Positions 1 to 10,500 of a stretch of DNA of 64,000 nucleotides are shown here, one piece after another; the stretch's first letter is position 1, and every line of letters starts with the position of its first letter. Below the pieces are notes generated by a model, which saw nothing but the letters and a program-made list of their open reading frames with translations, had not been told where the DNA came from and did no database searches. The position numbers and the translations under genes are program-made. The stretch comes from Paragorgia papillata (lineage: Eukaryota > Cnidaria > Anthozoa > Scleralcyonacea > Coralliidae), in contig JAWNZC010000234.1 in NCBI GenBank assembly GCA_035771165.1, forward strand, positions 4,125,001 to 4,189,000, written 5' to 3'.

Positions 1-1430
1 AGTTGACTTGAAGAAAACTTTTGCAAAAACAAACCACTCATGGGAACAAATCATTTTCCCACCAATACCAGAAATTCTTTAGAACTGACTGCTTTTCACT
101 AAAAAAACTATCCGCAAGCAAATTCTGCAGCATTTTTGGTCAACTGGGAGTAACATTCCTAGAGACTGTAAAAATGAAAAGATATATGCTTGTCAGATAG
201 TAATTACTCAACCACTTGATAGACAGTTGACAGTGATAAAGAGGCAATAAGGCATAATAATCATATCGAGCATGCTTAGAACTGGTACTCATTTCTTGGA
301 TTTAGGATTTGATAGTTATCATGTAATGATTTAACATGCAGCACCTTGAATTAACATGTTACAGTTTGCAAATCTAATAATCTTCTGTTGAAGATTGGTT
401 AGTGTATAGATTCAACAAATGCTGCAGGTTGATTGCTTTCAGATAACAGCAAGACCTAAGTAGTTTTTAACAGAAATAGCAAAGCAAAGTTAAAATTTCT
501 TAAGAAATTTAATGAGCAAGTACAATTGTAGTTTTCTTTTACTCTGAAAATTGCTGAAACTTGCTTACGACATTACAATCCTGACGCGACATATTTTTTT
601 AAGTTTGCAAACGCCATGCATAAGCACAGCTCAGTGTTCGATAGAAGAAACCTCTCGCTTCCACACAGTACACCATGTTTCAGGGTCAAAATAAAAAACT
701 GATCAGTCACAAATTGTTTTATTTCTACCAAATATGAAAATGATACTTCTTACCTATGTCACTGTAAAATCTCACGGTGGCAATGTTTTAACACACAATA
801 CGCCGACTATACTTCCAAAAACTCGTATTATAATAAATTGAATAAAGAAATGAATCTGTTTAGAAATTACAATCATTTTGTTTCAACCGTACGGAAACTT
901 AAGGAATACAATGACACGGTTAAAGAGAATCGCCGTATGTCAAAACAACACGTCTTGTTTATATTTCTAACAAAATTTGAAAGGTTAAACCGCTAGAAAT
1001 CAAGCATTGATAATGGTCGAGTTTCAGCCATGATATCTCAAAATGATCATCTCCGATTTTAACAAGAATTTTAACAAACAAGAGTAAGATAATAAACTTC
1101 AACATACCTGAATCTCTAGCCGTTGGTAGTAGAAGAACATACAATGCGCTCGTGGTGAAGTTTAGCCTCCATGAAAGGCATTAAAAGGCATTGACATTAT
1201 CCAAAATAAATTCTCTTTGACACGAGTTTCTACACAAAATACATACTGATGCAGTAATAGAAGTAATATTTTTTCTGTAAATCCAATCAATTTCTTCTCA
1301 CACGAAAAACTTAAAGAAAAAATAGTGATAATCTTCCGATACATGAATTGCTGCTTTTGCTCGAATTTTCTTCAAAACTCGCTCGTGCCAGTCTACTTCC
1401 GCGTCACACGTCGATCAGCGAATTGACTGG
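1..1430. other. unassigned AT-rich DNA
   Basis: I recognise no gene, RNA or transposon in this stretch. Only short ORFs occur and none resembles a known family. On the minus strand there is a possible splice donor (CAG then GTATGT) near 1095-1105, but the sequence before it does not read as a convincing exon. It may be intronic or flanking DNA of a gene outside the window. Confidence 0.4.
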
Positions 1431-1445
1431 CGTTGCGCCGCCCAG

Positions 1446-1452
1446 TATATAA
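1446..1452 (+). promoter_or_regulatory. TATA-like element
   Basis: TATATAA in a locally GC-rich context (GCCGCCCAG before it, GCGCCCTGG after it) directly precedes a minisatellite. It fits a core promoter by sequence only. No transcript or initiator is evident and no recognised gene follows. Confidence 0.2.
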
Positions 1453-1454
1453 GC

Positions 1455-2225
1455 GCCCTGGTTCGCATTATGCCCATTCGCATTTTTCTCATTCGCATTA
1501 TGCTCATCATGCTTGCGCATTTTGCTCATTCACATTCGCATTATGCTCATTGCGTGCGCATTTTGCTCATTCGCATTATGCTCATTCACATTCGCATTTT
1601 TCTCATTCGCATTATGCTCATTCACATTCACATTAGCATTATCCTCATCATGCTTGCGCATTTTATTCATTCACATTCGCATTATGCACATTCGCATTAT
1701 GCTCATCATGCTTGCGCATTTTGCTCATTCACATTCGCATTATGCTCATTCACATTCGCATTATGCTCATTGCGTGCGCATTTTGCTCATTTACATTCGC
1801 ATTGTGCTCATTTACATTCGCATTGTGTTCCCTTACGTCCCTTAAGTCCCGGGGACTTAAGGGATGTAAGGTCTATCAATCTATCTATCTATCTGAGTCC
1901 CGGGGACTTAAGGGACGTAAATGAACACAATGCGAATGTAAATTGAGCACAATTCGCACGCAATGAGCATAATGCGAATGTGAATGAGCAAAATGCGCAC
2001 GCAATGAGCATAATGCGAATGTGAATGAGCAAAATGCGCAGCACGATGAGCATAATGCGAATGTGAATGAGCATAATGCGAATGAGAGAAATGCGAATGA
2101 GCATGATGCGAATGAGCAAAATGCGCACGCAATGAGCATAATGCGAATGTGAATTAGCAAAATGCGCACGCAATGAGCATAATGCGAATGTGCATGAGCA
2201 ATGAAGATTCTAAGCGAAATGTGCG
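1455..2225. repeat. palindromic minisatellite
   Basis: The left part (about 1460-1845) is built from variants of ATTCGCATTATGCTC, ATTCACATTCGC and GCGTGCGCATTTTGCTC. The right part (about 1915-2215) is made of the same units in reverse complement, so the whole folds as a large hairpin. The centre holds two copies of the near-palindrome CTTAAGTCCCGGGGACTTAAG separated by a (TCTA)n run. Because the units are short and stop-poor, several long ORFs rich in His, Ile, Ala and Phe arise on both strands; they follow the repeat and have no protein family. Confidence 0.9.
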
Positions 2226-2484
2226 AATATATGTCTAAACAAATTACCAACCGCATGTGGGAGCATTAAAAAATAATGCACATGCTCTCAGTACACTACA
2301 GTATGACGTTAGTTGGGTATGCCCGTTCCTGCCCACAGTAAGTACCTTGTTGCTAGGATACAAAATCAACACAGCTGACATGAATAAATTAACATATAAC
2401 TTTAAAATGCTTACGTCAGCGGTGGTGTAAAGAGCACCACCGGCACCACTGGGCTCAGAACCCCTCTTCCCTATACTACTATTG

Positions 2485-2992
2485 TGCCTCTCACAGGCAA
2501 TGTGCCTCTCACAGGAAATATGCCTCTCACAGGCAATGTGCCTCTCGCAGGCAATGTGCCTCTCGCAGGCAATGTGCCTCTCGCAGGCAATGTGCCTCTC
2601 GCAGGCAATGTGCCTCTCGCAGGCAATGTGCCTCTCGCAGGCAATGTGCCTCTCGCAGGCAATGTGCCTCTCGCAGGCAATGTGCCTCTCGCAGGCAATG
2701 TGCCTCTCGCAGGCAATGTGCCTCTTGCAGGCAATGTGCCTCTCGCAGGCAATGTGCCTCTCGCAGGCAATGTGCCTCTCGCAAGCAATGTGCCTCTCGC
2801 AGGCAATGTGCCTCTCGCAGGCAATGTGCCTCTCGCAGGCAATGTGCCTCTCGCAGGCAATGTGCCTCTCACAGGCATTGTGCGTCACACAGGCAATCTG
2901 CCTCTCGCAGGCAATGTGCTTCTCGCAGGCAATGTGCCTCTCGCAGGAAATGTGCCTCTCGCAGGCAATGTGCCTCTCACAGGCGTGCCCCT
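2485..2992. repeat. 18-bp minisatellite, about 28 copies
   Basis: Tandem copies of GTGCCTCTCGCAGGCAAT, nearly identical in the middle and more variable at both ends. The unit is a multiple of three, so ORFs stay open in several frames on both strands and encode hexapeptide repeats such as NVPLAG, MCLSQA and RGTLPA. These are consequences of the repeat and I do not call a gene. The array abuts the decayed DIRS element to its right. Confidence 0.93.
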
Positions 2993-3239
2993 GGGTAAAC
3001 GGCCTCTAACAGGGGTTGGTATTGGATAAAAGGCCTGATGTTCGTTGTATCTTGTGCTTGGTTGAAGCGTACTTTGAGTGCTAGAACTCGGTAGGATGGA
3101 ATTCTAGATCCAAAGAGGCATGAATGCTCCACTGCTGGAATAAATGTATCATCAGCCAGTGGAATGTCCAACCACACTATGATCCAACTTCCAAGGCATG
3201 GGTTGTCTGCCATCTATTGACTGCAGAGTGCCATCTTCT

Positions 3240-3446
3240 TCATTAGTACACAGGTGAGAAATAACTTTTCCTAACAAGAATGGGGGAGGAAACATCCAGT
3301 TGTTCTCCCATTTCCAGCTGACGGTGAATGCAAGGGATTGAGCATGTAGTCATCTTGGTCAGTCTGGCGAGAGAGATAATCAGCTTCAGTGTTGTGTTTA
3401 CGAGGAACCCACTCAGGATACAATCGGATGGCATTTTGTCAACACA
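3240..3446 (-). pseudogene. DIRS retroelement RNase H fragment (distal part)
   Basis: The minus strand encodes PEWVPRKHNTEADYLSR followed by an acidic QTDQDDYMLN segment. This matches the C-terminal part of the RNase H-like domain of DIRS-type tyrosine-recombinase retrotransposons, where a WVPR-N-AD-LSR signature precedes a D-DDW motif. It is the continuation of the fragment at 6383-7895; the two halves are separated by a DNA element flanked by a 5-bp duplication, and the same frame continues across the duplication taken once. An in-frame TGA and frameshifts toward 3250 show that it is dead. I see no tyrosine recombinase gene nearby. Confidence 0.7.
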
Positions 3447-4204
3447 GCTTGCAGGGGCGGATCTAGGAATTTTGATACCTTAGTCAAAGTTGCATGCCCC
3501 CCAGAAAATGTTTGAAATTTGGATCTCTGAAATGGAATTTCCTGCATTCTGACAGCACATTTGAGCAAAATTTTAAATGTTTTAAAACATGTTTTTAATG
3601 AACATTTTACCATTTTCAAGATACATTTTATCTAAATTGGACTTTGATATTTTCTTGTTGTCTTAGAAACCTTGTGATAGTTTGCAAGTGTGTAAGGCTA
3701 AGTTTTTCCAGGAATGAGGGTGGGGAAATCCAATAAACAGTAGAGAGATATGTGGTCACATTCTAATATAAAAAAGTTGGCTGTTTCGCTCTATGTCAAA
3801 GTTCATCAGCATGCCTAGAAACACCAGTTACATTGTTTCAGTCAGTGAATCCAACATGGACAGCCTGACCAACACACAAATGAAGGTCTAGCTGAATTTA
3901 ACATTCTGCATAACCCAAAGCAAGGTGGGCTACCTTCCATGGCTGTTGAGCCCCACCTACCCAGAGCTGTCTGGCTTTCAAATGCCTGATACTTGCCTTT
4001 TAAACCTCAACCCAAGCAGACAATGTCTGGTTAGGAGTCAGGAGAAGCTTGTTAATGACCATAATGGACATTACATGGACACAGACATGGAGGAGCTGCT
4101 CAACTCTCTACATCATCCCGATCATTCTAACCCACATCTAATATGCCACTACCCCCCCCCCCTATACTAACCCATGTTACTATGAGCTGTCTGGTTTTCA
4201 GGCA

Positions 4205-4290
4205 CCAGCAACCCAAGTTCAATTCCTGTCCAGTGCAATTATCAGATTAAAATTTCATAATAGCCACATGTGAGCAGAATGCTTACTTGA
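4205..4290 (+). repeat. partial tRNA-derived SINE (related to 41.8 kb copy)
   Basis: AGTTCAATTCCTGTCCAGTGCA, the following TCAGATTAAAATTTCA, and CACATGTGAGCAGAATGCTTAC match, with substitutions, the box B and body of the SINE at 41836-42330. The 5' part with box A is not recognisable. The fragment lies inside the 2.9-kb DNA element. Confidence 0.5.
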
Positions 4291-6002
4291 TGTATAACGA
4301 TAATACATGGAAATTTGTAGAAATGTCATGTAGATATTTATTGCTTAGCTTTTGATCTGTTTCCCCAGGCCCAGACCTTATCTATATGTTTAAAAGTTAT
4401 ATGTTATTACTTATAATACTGTATGTTATATATATAGCTATAGACAATTTACTGACTTGTAATATGAACTGAGGACGAATGTATTATGTAAACTACTCTG
4501 GAAAGGCAATCTGACTCTGCATCATGATTATGACATACTATAGTGAGTATCTAGAATTGAAACACTACCTAAGTAGTGTTTATAGTACTACATGAAGCAT
4601 TTAATAGCATTGGTTTATACCAGTGTGCTCAACGCAAACATGGCCAGAAATCGAGGACAACATGGCGGCAAAGCATGCGCACTGAATCCCTTTTTAATTA
4701 ATTCAATATGGCGTCCTTCAATAGATTTCTTAAGGAAATATAAAGAACAATCATTTTCGGTTATTTACTATTGTAAATTCCGACATGCGAACGTCCAAAA
4801 CTTCACCAAATTGAACAATCGTTGAGCCCTACAATTTCTATTAAGTTTGGAGCGTCCTAAATAGGTTCCCGAGCACCTCGTAAGCATACCTCTTATTCGC
4901 TGTTTAAAGTCTATTAATCTGCTATAGCACTTATTTTGGAGATCCAATTTTGGCTGCTTCTGTGTTGTTTGTCCACGATGCGAACGTCTGAATTTGCTCG
5001 AGATGAACGTTACTTTGTTTTGCAGAGTTGTTCGTTCCACTTTTTCGTTGTTTAATAGGTTCCCAAACACCTTAAAATGTACGATTTATTGCAGCCGAGT
5101 CGTTGTAATTTAATCCATCAAGCGCCGAGATAAATACTGAACTCGGCGTGAAGAAGCAATGCATTCCTCGATAATTTCGGGTTCTTGTCCGCCATTTCTT
5201 ATGGAGCTGTTGCTAGGTTGCCAGGGTCTTAACCGATGTTATTGTTATTAAATGTGACTGTGGATTCAGAAATAATAACCGAAATTTATGCGGCAATTTT
5301 TGTGAGTATGAGTGTACAGGCCTGTCTAGACGATTAAACCTTTTGTAATTTGATATTTATGTAAGAAATGGGTCAATAAGACATTTTGGCGAATAACTCT
5401 ACTTTAATTTATTGTTATAGACTTCTGTTTATAGCCGAAATTATCGATATTTAGCCATCAGAATTTTCAAATTAATATCCCATCTAAATATGAGCCCACA
5501 GGCCACTGCCGCTGAGTGTCCTGGATTTCTAGCCATGTTATGCTAATATGGAACGGATATCAACAAAGGTTAGGGAAATAACATGACAACAGACTAACAT
5601 CGATATTGAATCCATATTAATGAACTACTGTACCTATAAGCTTACCTTAGAGCGACATATGGCTTACTCTAGCTTGTCCGCCTTCATGTGTTGTGGCAAA
5701 TAGACCGTCTCAGCACCGATGTCTTCCCAATCTTGGGGATAATGCTCTCCGGCCGTCAGTACTCGACAAGCACAGATTCTCGCAGACAAATCAACATACA
5801 TTTGCCGCAAAAGAACATCATCGCTGCTTTTAAAGCACGCAACGCACGATCTAACAAGCTTGCAGAAGCCATGAATCGATCGAACAGAATTAGACTGAAC
5901 TGACTGAACTGAGACCTTGCAGACCGCATTTTGCAGGCTTCCGGTACGGCATACTTTCGGCAAAGCAATCAACCAATCACATTCAGTGATTTGCCTCGTT
6001 TT

Positions 6003-6290
6003 GGCCAATCACAATGGGTAAATCGGCCTAAATCCTGAAAAAATCTAAACCAGTCAGCGCTCGCGATTTGGGTGTTTTGGACCAATGAGAATGGCTAAAT
6101 CGGCCTAAATCCTGCAAGATTCTAAACCGGGATTGGCTAAATCGGCCTAAATCCTGCAAAACACCTAAACCAGTCAGCGCTCGCAATTTATCTGGTTTGG
6201 ACCAATCAAAATATCTAAATCGGCCCAAATCCTGCAAAAGTCTAAGCCAGTCAGCCCTCGCAATTTTTCTTGTATAGACCAATTAGTAAG
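6003..6290. repeat. about 77-bp direct repeats
   Basis: Four imperfect copies contain the core AAATCGGCCTAAATCCTG, then TCTAAACCAGTCAGCGCTCGC and a 'GG ACCAAT' segment, spaced at roughly 77 bp with one shorter copy. They form the subterminal region of the 2.9-kb element and could be transposase-binding repeats, which is inference from position only. Confidence 0.8.
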
Positions 6291-6382
6291 TTAATATATG
6301 ATGATATTTATAATTATTTCTTAACAATTTTCACCTTAGTCATCTGACTTATTTGACTAACGCTAAATCCGCCCCTGGCTTG

Positions 6383-7895
6383 TAGATAGCAATTACCTCA
6401 TCGTGTATAAGCTTGGACGAGCTCTCGATCTGTAGCACTAGTTCGACGTTCTTGTTATCAGTGCGATGTCGAACTTCTTTACCATGGAACTGGTCAATGT
6501 ATGACAACAGAACGAGATGGGTGGCCCCGAGTTCCCTCCGTGTGGAGCTCTGCTCTGCTTCCTCTGGGGTCCACGTTCCCTTCGCAATCTGTCCGGCAAT
6601 CTGGACGCAATAACCACCCCACCCAGTGTTGCTGTCATCTGAATATGTAAGGACTTCTGGCATGGGGTCAGACAGTCATATCTTCTGACCATGGCACTCT
6701 TCGAAGCTGTCTAACCAGAGAATTTAACCTCTGTAATAGCATCGCGATTGACGTGCACTCTTTCCCCCCACGAGGAGGTGGACATCAGGTTACGGTAGAG
6801 ACCGCGGGTCCACAATCGAGCTATAGGTCCCAGAGCTAGTCCCATAGATATAATGGTGCCATTCAGCTTTGCCATAATATATGCTGTTGTCTGATAGTTA
6901 TTAGACTGGATAGTATGCAGTTGGTTGTTCAGAGTGAAAATCCATCTCTCTGGTACTCTAAAAATAAACTTCAGCAAAGTTAACTACAAAACCTAACACT
7001 TCTCCACATTGTGTTGGTGCCCACACACTTTTCTCAGCAAAGGAACCCACTCTGTTCCACATCACTTCTCACTCTGTTCGAGACTGCCTTTGCTTCCTGT
7101 AGGTAAGTGAAGATGCAAATACCTTGCAAGCGCCAATGTTTAAGTAAAGCCTTTTGGAGTTTATGGGGCAGTCGCTAACCCAAATGGAAGAACTGTGAAC
7201 ACGAAAAAACGCTTATCGCTCCCTTCGCCCCATGAGAAAGCAAAATATTGCCAATGCGGGAGGAATATGTCAACATGGTGATACCCTGACTTAGAGTCGA
7301 ATTTGAAAATCCAATCTCCGGGTCTGAATATGTCTTTGAAGATCCTCAGGACCTCGTATTTCAACTTAAAACTCTTAAGCAACAGTTAACATAACGTAAA
7401 TCTAAGATAAGTCTGTTTTTCCCATTATTAGACGCCACACTGAGAGGCGAGACCACATGCACTTGGTCACCTGACACTTCTTTAATACAACCCGAACACA
7501 ACAATTTTTCGATTTCGGACACGACAAACTTTTCACATCGTTTCGCTGATTTGTGTTTCTCTGACATACGCTGTTGAGGGATATCAATGAAAGGCAAAGC
7601 ATATCCGTCACGAATGACTTTTAAAACCAACTCGACGCTCCGATGAGCTCCCAAAAATTAATATTTTCTTTCAAGCGCCCCTTGACACCTTAGCTGATCA
7701 TGCATTTCATCAGTTGAAACATCAAAGCTACTAGTGTTATCAGTGTTACGTTCGAGCGGCGGCGTTGATAGCGACAAGGGCTCTGCAAGCGCGGGCGATG
7801 TGACCTTTCCTTCCTCAACGAAAACACGCGGAGTCGAAGCTTGGCAAAAATCCCGAAGGCCTTTTAACGACTTGGCGAAAATTACCATCGTTCGA
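6383..7895 (-). pseudogene. DIRS retroelement reverse transcriptase-RNase H (proximal part)
   Basis: Reading the minus strand from 7895 downward: a linker with VKGRLKENINFWELIGAS (about 7680-7630), the start of the reverse transcriptase with VIRDGYALPF, GCIKEV and RLILDLRYVN (7610-7400), the palm segment KFDSKSGYHHVDIF with VLPFGLATAP (7300-7161), a connection region (6977-6711), then the RNase H start YSDDSNTGWGGYC and the STRRELGA motif (6640-6510). This order and these motifs are those of DIRS/Ngaro-type retroelements. Several frameshifts and a stop after GASSWF break it. The RNase H end lies at 3446-3240, beyond a later DNA insertion. No split direct repeats or recombinase are visible, so the copy is incomplete. 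Confidence 0.8.
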
Positions 7896-8270
7896 GTTTC
7901 TCTGGGCTGATAATTGCGCGCCTACGCGATTGGATCGAACATTGACTGGTAGTCTCGTCGTTGTTCTCGCGGCTTTACGCTACTCTTCTTTCAGGGCTTT
8001 GCTCTCTTTAATGGCGCGTCTTATTTTCTTCCCGTCATCTGAGTCGCTCGCGAGAGGTTCGTCTATGTAACAGTCTACGGTTTCCCATCCGTATTTTCTG
8101 CGAATTTAATGTGTTTATTGCGTTCTATTAGAAGCTCCCCTACCTTCGTCTAGGACTGCTTCGATCTTATTCAGAACGCTCTTATTCAGATCGTATTGGA
8201 CCCTGTTGTGCTTGAATTTAAATAATATACATGGAAAACCACCGACATATTTTGTTTACACAAACTCGAG
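7896..8270. other. no recognisable content
   Basis: This may be the upstream part of the DIRS copy on the minus strand, because coding-like codon use continues a little beyond 7900, but I cannot identify a gag-like domain. Confidence 0.3.
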
Positions 8271-8274
8271 AGCA

Positions 8275-8420
8275 AACGCCAGAGGATTTTATTCGCCTCT
8301 GGGGAAGCCCTTGGACAGGAACGATTTATAAAGTATCTCTCTAACTCTTTCCTGTCCGAATTCGGCTTTAGTATTTTATTCTGGCTAACGCCAGACGATT
8401 TTATTCACCTCTGGGGAGCG
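8275..8420 (+). repeat. two degenerate direct repeats
   Basis: AACGCCAGAGGATTTTATTC plus GCCTCTGGGG (8275-8303) recurs as AACGCCAGACGATTTTATTC plus ACCTCTGGGG (8386-8414). Between them are AGGAACGAT and TCTTTCCTGTCC, partly inverted. It looks like the remains of a dispersed repeat at the truncated 5' edge of the BEL element. Confidence 0.6.
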
Positions 8421-8434
8421 CTCGCACACTATTT

Positions 8435-9424
8435 GCAAGATCTTCACCTGCCTGACATTTCAACCAGTGGAAGTGAAGAAAGTCTAGATGTTGATATATG
8501 ATTGGTGCAGATTTCTATTGGTTATTCGTCCAAGATAAAGTGGTACGGGGGGAGTCGGATGAAGGTCCTGTAGCAGTAGGAACCCGTCTTGGTTACGTCC
8601 TGAGTGGTCCTCTCGATCTTCTCGACAACACAGAATCCACAACAAATCTGATCTTGGAACATACATTGGAGACGGAATGTCCTACACTACAACTAGATCC
8701 TGACACCCCAGATTTAGCCTTGAAAAAAGAGTTGGCTAAATTTTGGGATTATGATACCCTGGGTATCAAAGACGGTAAAGCAGATATGTATGAATATTAT
8801 CTGAAAAGCATCGAGCAAAATGAATGTCGTTATGAAGCACCTCTCCCTTTCAAGCAAGAACATCCACTACAGCCCAGATAACTACACTACAGCCCATGGC
8901 AGGATTGGTTCATTAATGAGAAGAATAAGGTCATCGCCTGACATTCTTCAAGAATATTACAGAGTAATTAAAGAACAATTAACTCTGGAGTAATTCAAGA
9001 AGTAAAGAGAGAAAAAGTGAAGAATGTCATTCCAGGTACAGTGCATTATATTCCACATAGCAAAGTAGTCAGAGAAGATAAGAGTACCACAATTAAAGCT
9101 CAGGATTGCGTATGATGCAAGTTCAAAGCAAGGTCAAGAAGCAAGCTTGCATGAATGTTTGCCACCTGCATGGTCCATCCTTGCTTCCTGTGATATTTGA
9201 TATCTTGATTCGCTTTTGGCTGAGAAAGATAGCATTGGTTGGAGATCTGGAAAAAGCCTTCCTGAACGTAGAGATTACCCCGAGCAAAGAGATCTACTGA
9301 GATTTATGTGGGTGGATGATTTAGAAGCCAATAAACCAAAAGAGATTGCCTTTCGATTCACACGCCTCGTCTTTGATCTAGTATGCTCTCCCTTCATTCT
9401 AAACGCAGATAAATCATCAATCCA
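8435..9424 (+). pseudogene. BEL/Pao retrotransposon pol: protease end and RT N-terminal part
   Basis: The first part encodes the end of the BEL-type aspartic protease region (IGADFYWLFV, then EGPVAVGTRLGYVLSGP), the linker with ELAKFWDYDTLGI and RYEAPLPFK, and then the reverse transcriptase start: YTTAHGRIGSLMRRIRSSPD, IAYDASSK, LVGDLEKAFLNVEI, DYPEQRDLLRFMWVDDLEA, FRFTRLVFDLVCSPFILNA. These are Pao/BEL RT landmarks in the expected order. At least five frameshifts or stops interrupt it and the gag and 5' LTR are missing. The RT continues at 10501 after a hAT insertion flanked by an 8-bp duplication. Confidence 0.88.
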
Positions 9425-9432
9425 AATATCAA

Positions 9433-10492
9433 CAGTGGCGTGCGGTCATGTAAGCGTAGGCAAGCGCCACTTGCCTAAACATTTCTACTGAATGAAAAAT
9501 TTCAGATCCAATCTCTGAACAAAGCTAGTCTTAATTGTTCGCTTCTAAACAATATCAAACTAAATCGTTTGCCTTCACCAACATGCAAAACACCGTTTAT
9601 ACGCGATTTAATATCGGGGTTGGATAACGCTTGTTAGTGTTTGTGTGATTGTTCTAGATGTTTTGTCTAGAAAGAGTCAAGTGGATTAAGAAGAATTATC
9701 TTTATACATCCTGCTTAAGAGTTCTGATTTTTTCTTGATTATTAACCAAGGCAAGCGCGCTTGCCTGCAGAGCTTAAAATCAACGATTGCGCATGCGCTA
9801 ATTTAGGTTTGGGAGCCTCCAATTCGACGAATACAGAGCAAAAGCAAGCGGCGCTTCTAAGGGATACCGCTTCGTAGCTGATTGGCCAACACAGTGCACA
9901 CGTGTGATGAACTTGCCTCTGGGCCCTTAGGAATGACACCCACCAGCACGCACGCAGGACAGCATGAGTTGGGTTTTCAAACAGAGGAATTATAGATCGG
10001 CTCCAAGGCGCGTTGTTTTAAACCATACACATTGTACGTCATTCAAAATTCAGAAATAAAGTTATGAAGGGCAAGTCGTTGGTGATATTGTTGGTGAATT
10101 GCGCAGCAACCAAAAGGTAATGTTCATATAAAACTAGTTATTTCACTTATTCGTAGCATGTACTATAGTCTACAGAATTATTCAAATGCGCGCAAACGTG
10201 CGGTATGACTATATGACGGACTTACTGTGCAATTCTGTTGCTGAAATAAATTAAATAATCACTAAAATACACGAAACTAAATAAACATCACTGTTTATTC
10301 TCGGATAATCTAGATTCTAGAAGATGCAAAACACGTTTTGCTGTGCATTATAAGACAAGACATAGATGATTATAAATCACCAGAAATGCACTCCTGAGGG
10401 TTTCAAATTCAAAAATTTTCTAGGGGAGCATACCCCCAGACCCCCCTAGAGGGTTTCGCTTGCCTATCAATTTTGCTCACCGCACGCCACTG
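9433..10492. mobile_element. non-autonomous hAT transposon, 1060 bp, TSD AATATCAA
   Basis: Terminal inverted repeats CAGTGGCGTGCGGT (left) and ACCGCACGCCACTG (right) are flanked by the perfect 8-bp duplication AATATCAA (9425-9432 and 10493-10500). An 8-bp TSD with CA(G)TG ends is the hAT signature. The subterminal parts share GCAAGCG/CGCTTGCC motifs. No transposase is readable. It splits the BEL reverse transcriptase just before the YVDD block, so it is younger than that copy. Confidence 0.92.
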
Positions 10493-10500
10493 AATATCAA

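Larger units (their letters stand above)
3452..6377. mobile_element. 2.9-kb DNA transposon, TIR CAGGGGCGGAT, TSD GCTTG
   Basis: The left end reads CAGGGGCGGATCTAG and the right end, in reverse complement, CAGGGGCGGATTTAG. GCTTG lies directly outside both ends (3447-3451 and 6378-6382). The element sits inside the DIRS RNase H coding sequence and removing it with one TSD restores the reading frame, so the boundaries are well supported. No transposase is recognisable, hence non-autonomous. Inside it are a SINE fragment near 4.2 kb and an array of direct repeats near 6.0-6.3 kb. The 5-bp TSD does not fit the 8 bp typical of hAT, so I leave the superfamily open. Confidence 0.8.

Noticed and set aside
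2244..3029. ORFs of up to 214 codons with hexapeptide repeats
   Set aside because: The 18-bp unit keeps several frames open on both strands; there is no domain, signal or non-repeat coding sequence.
3776..4170. Possible coding segment (81-codon ORF at 3925-4170)
   Set aside because: It lies inside the 2.9-kb DNA element, has internal repeats (GAGCTGTCTGGNTTTCA) and no known domain.
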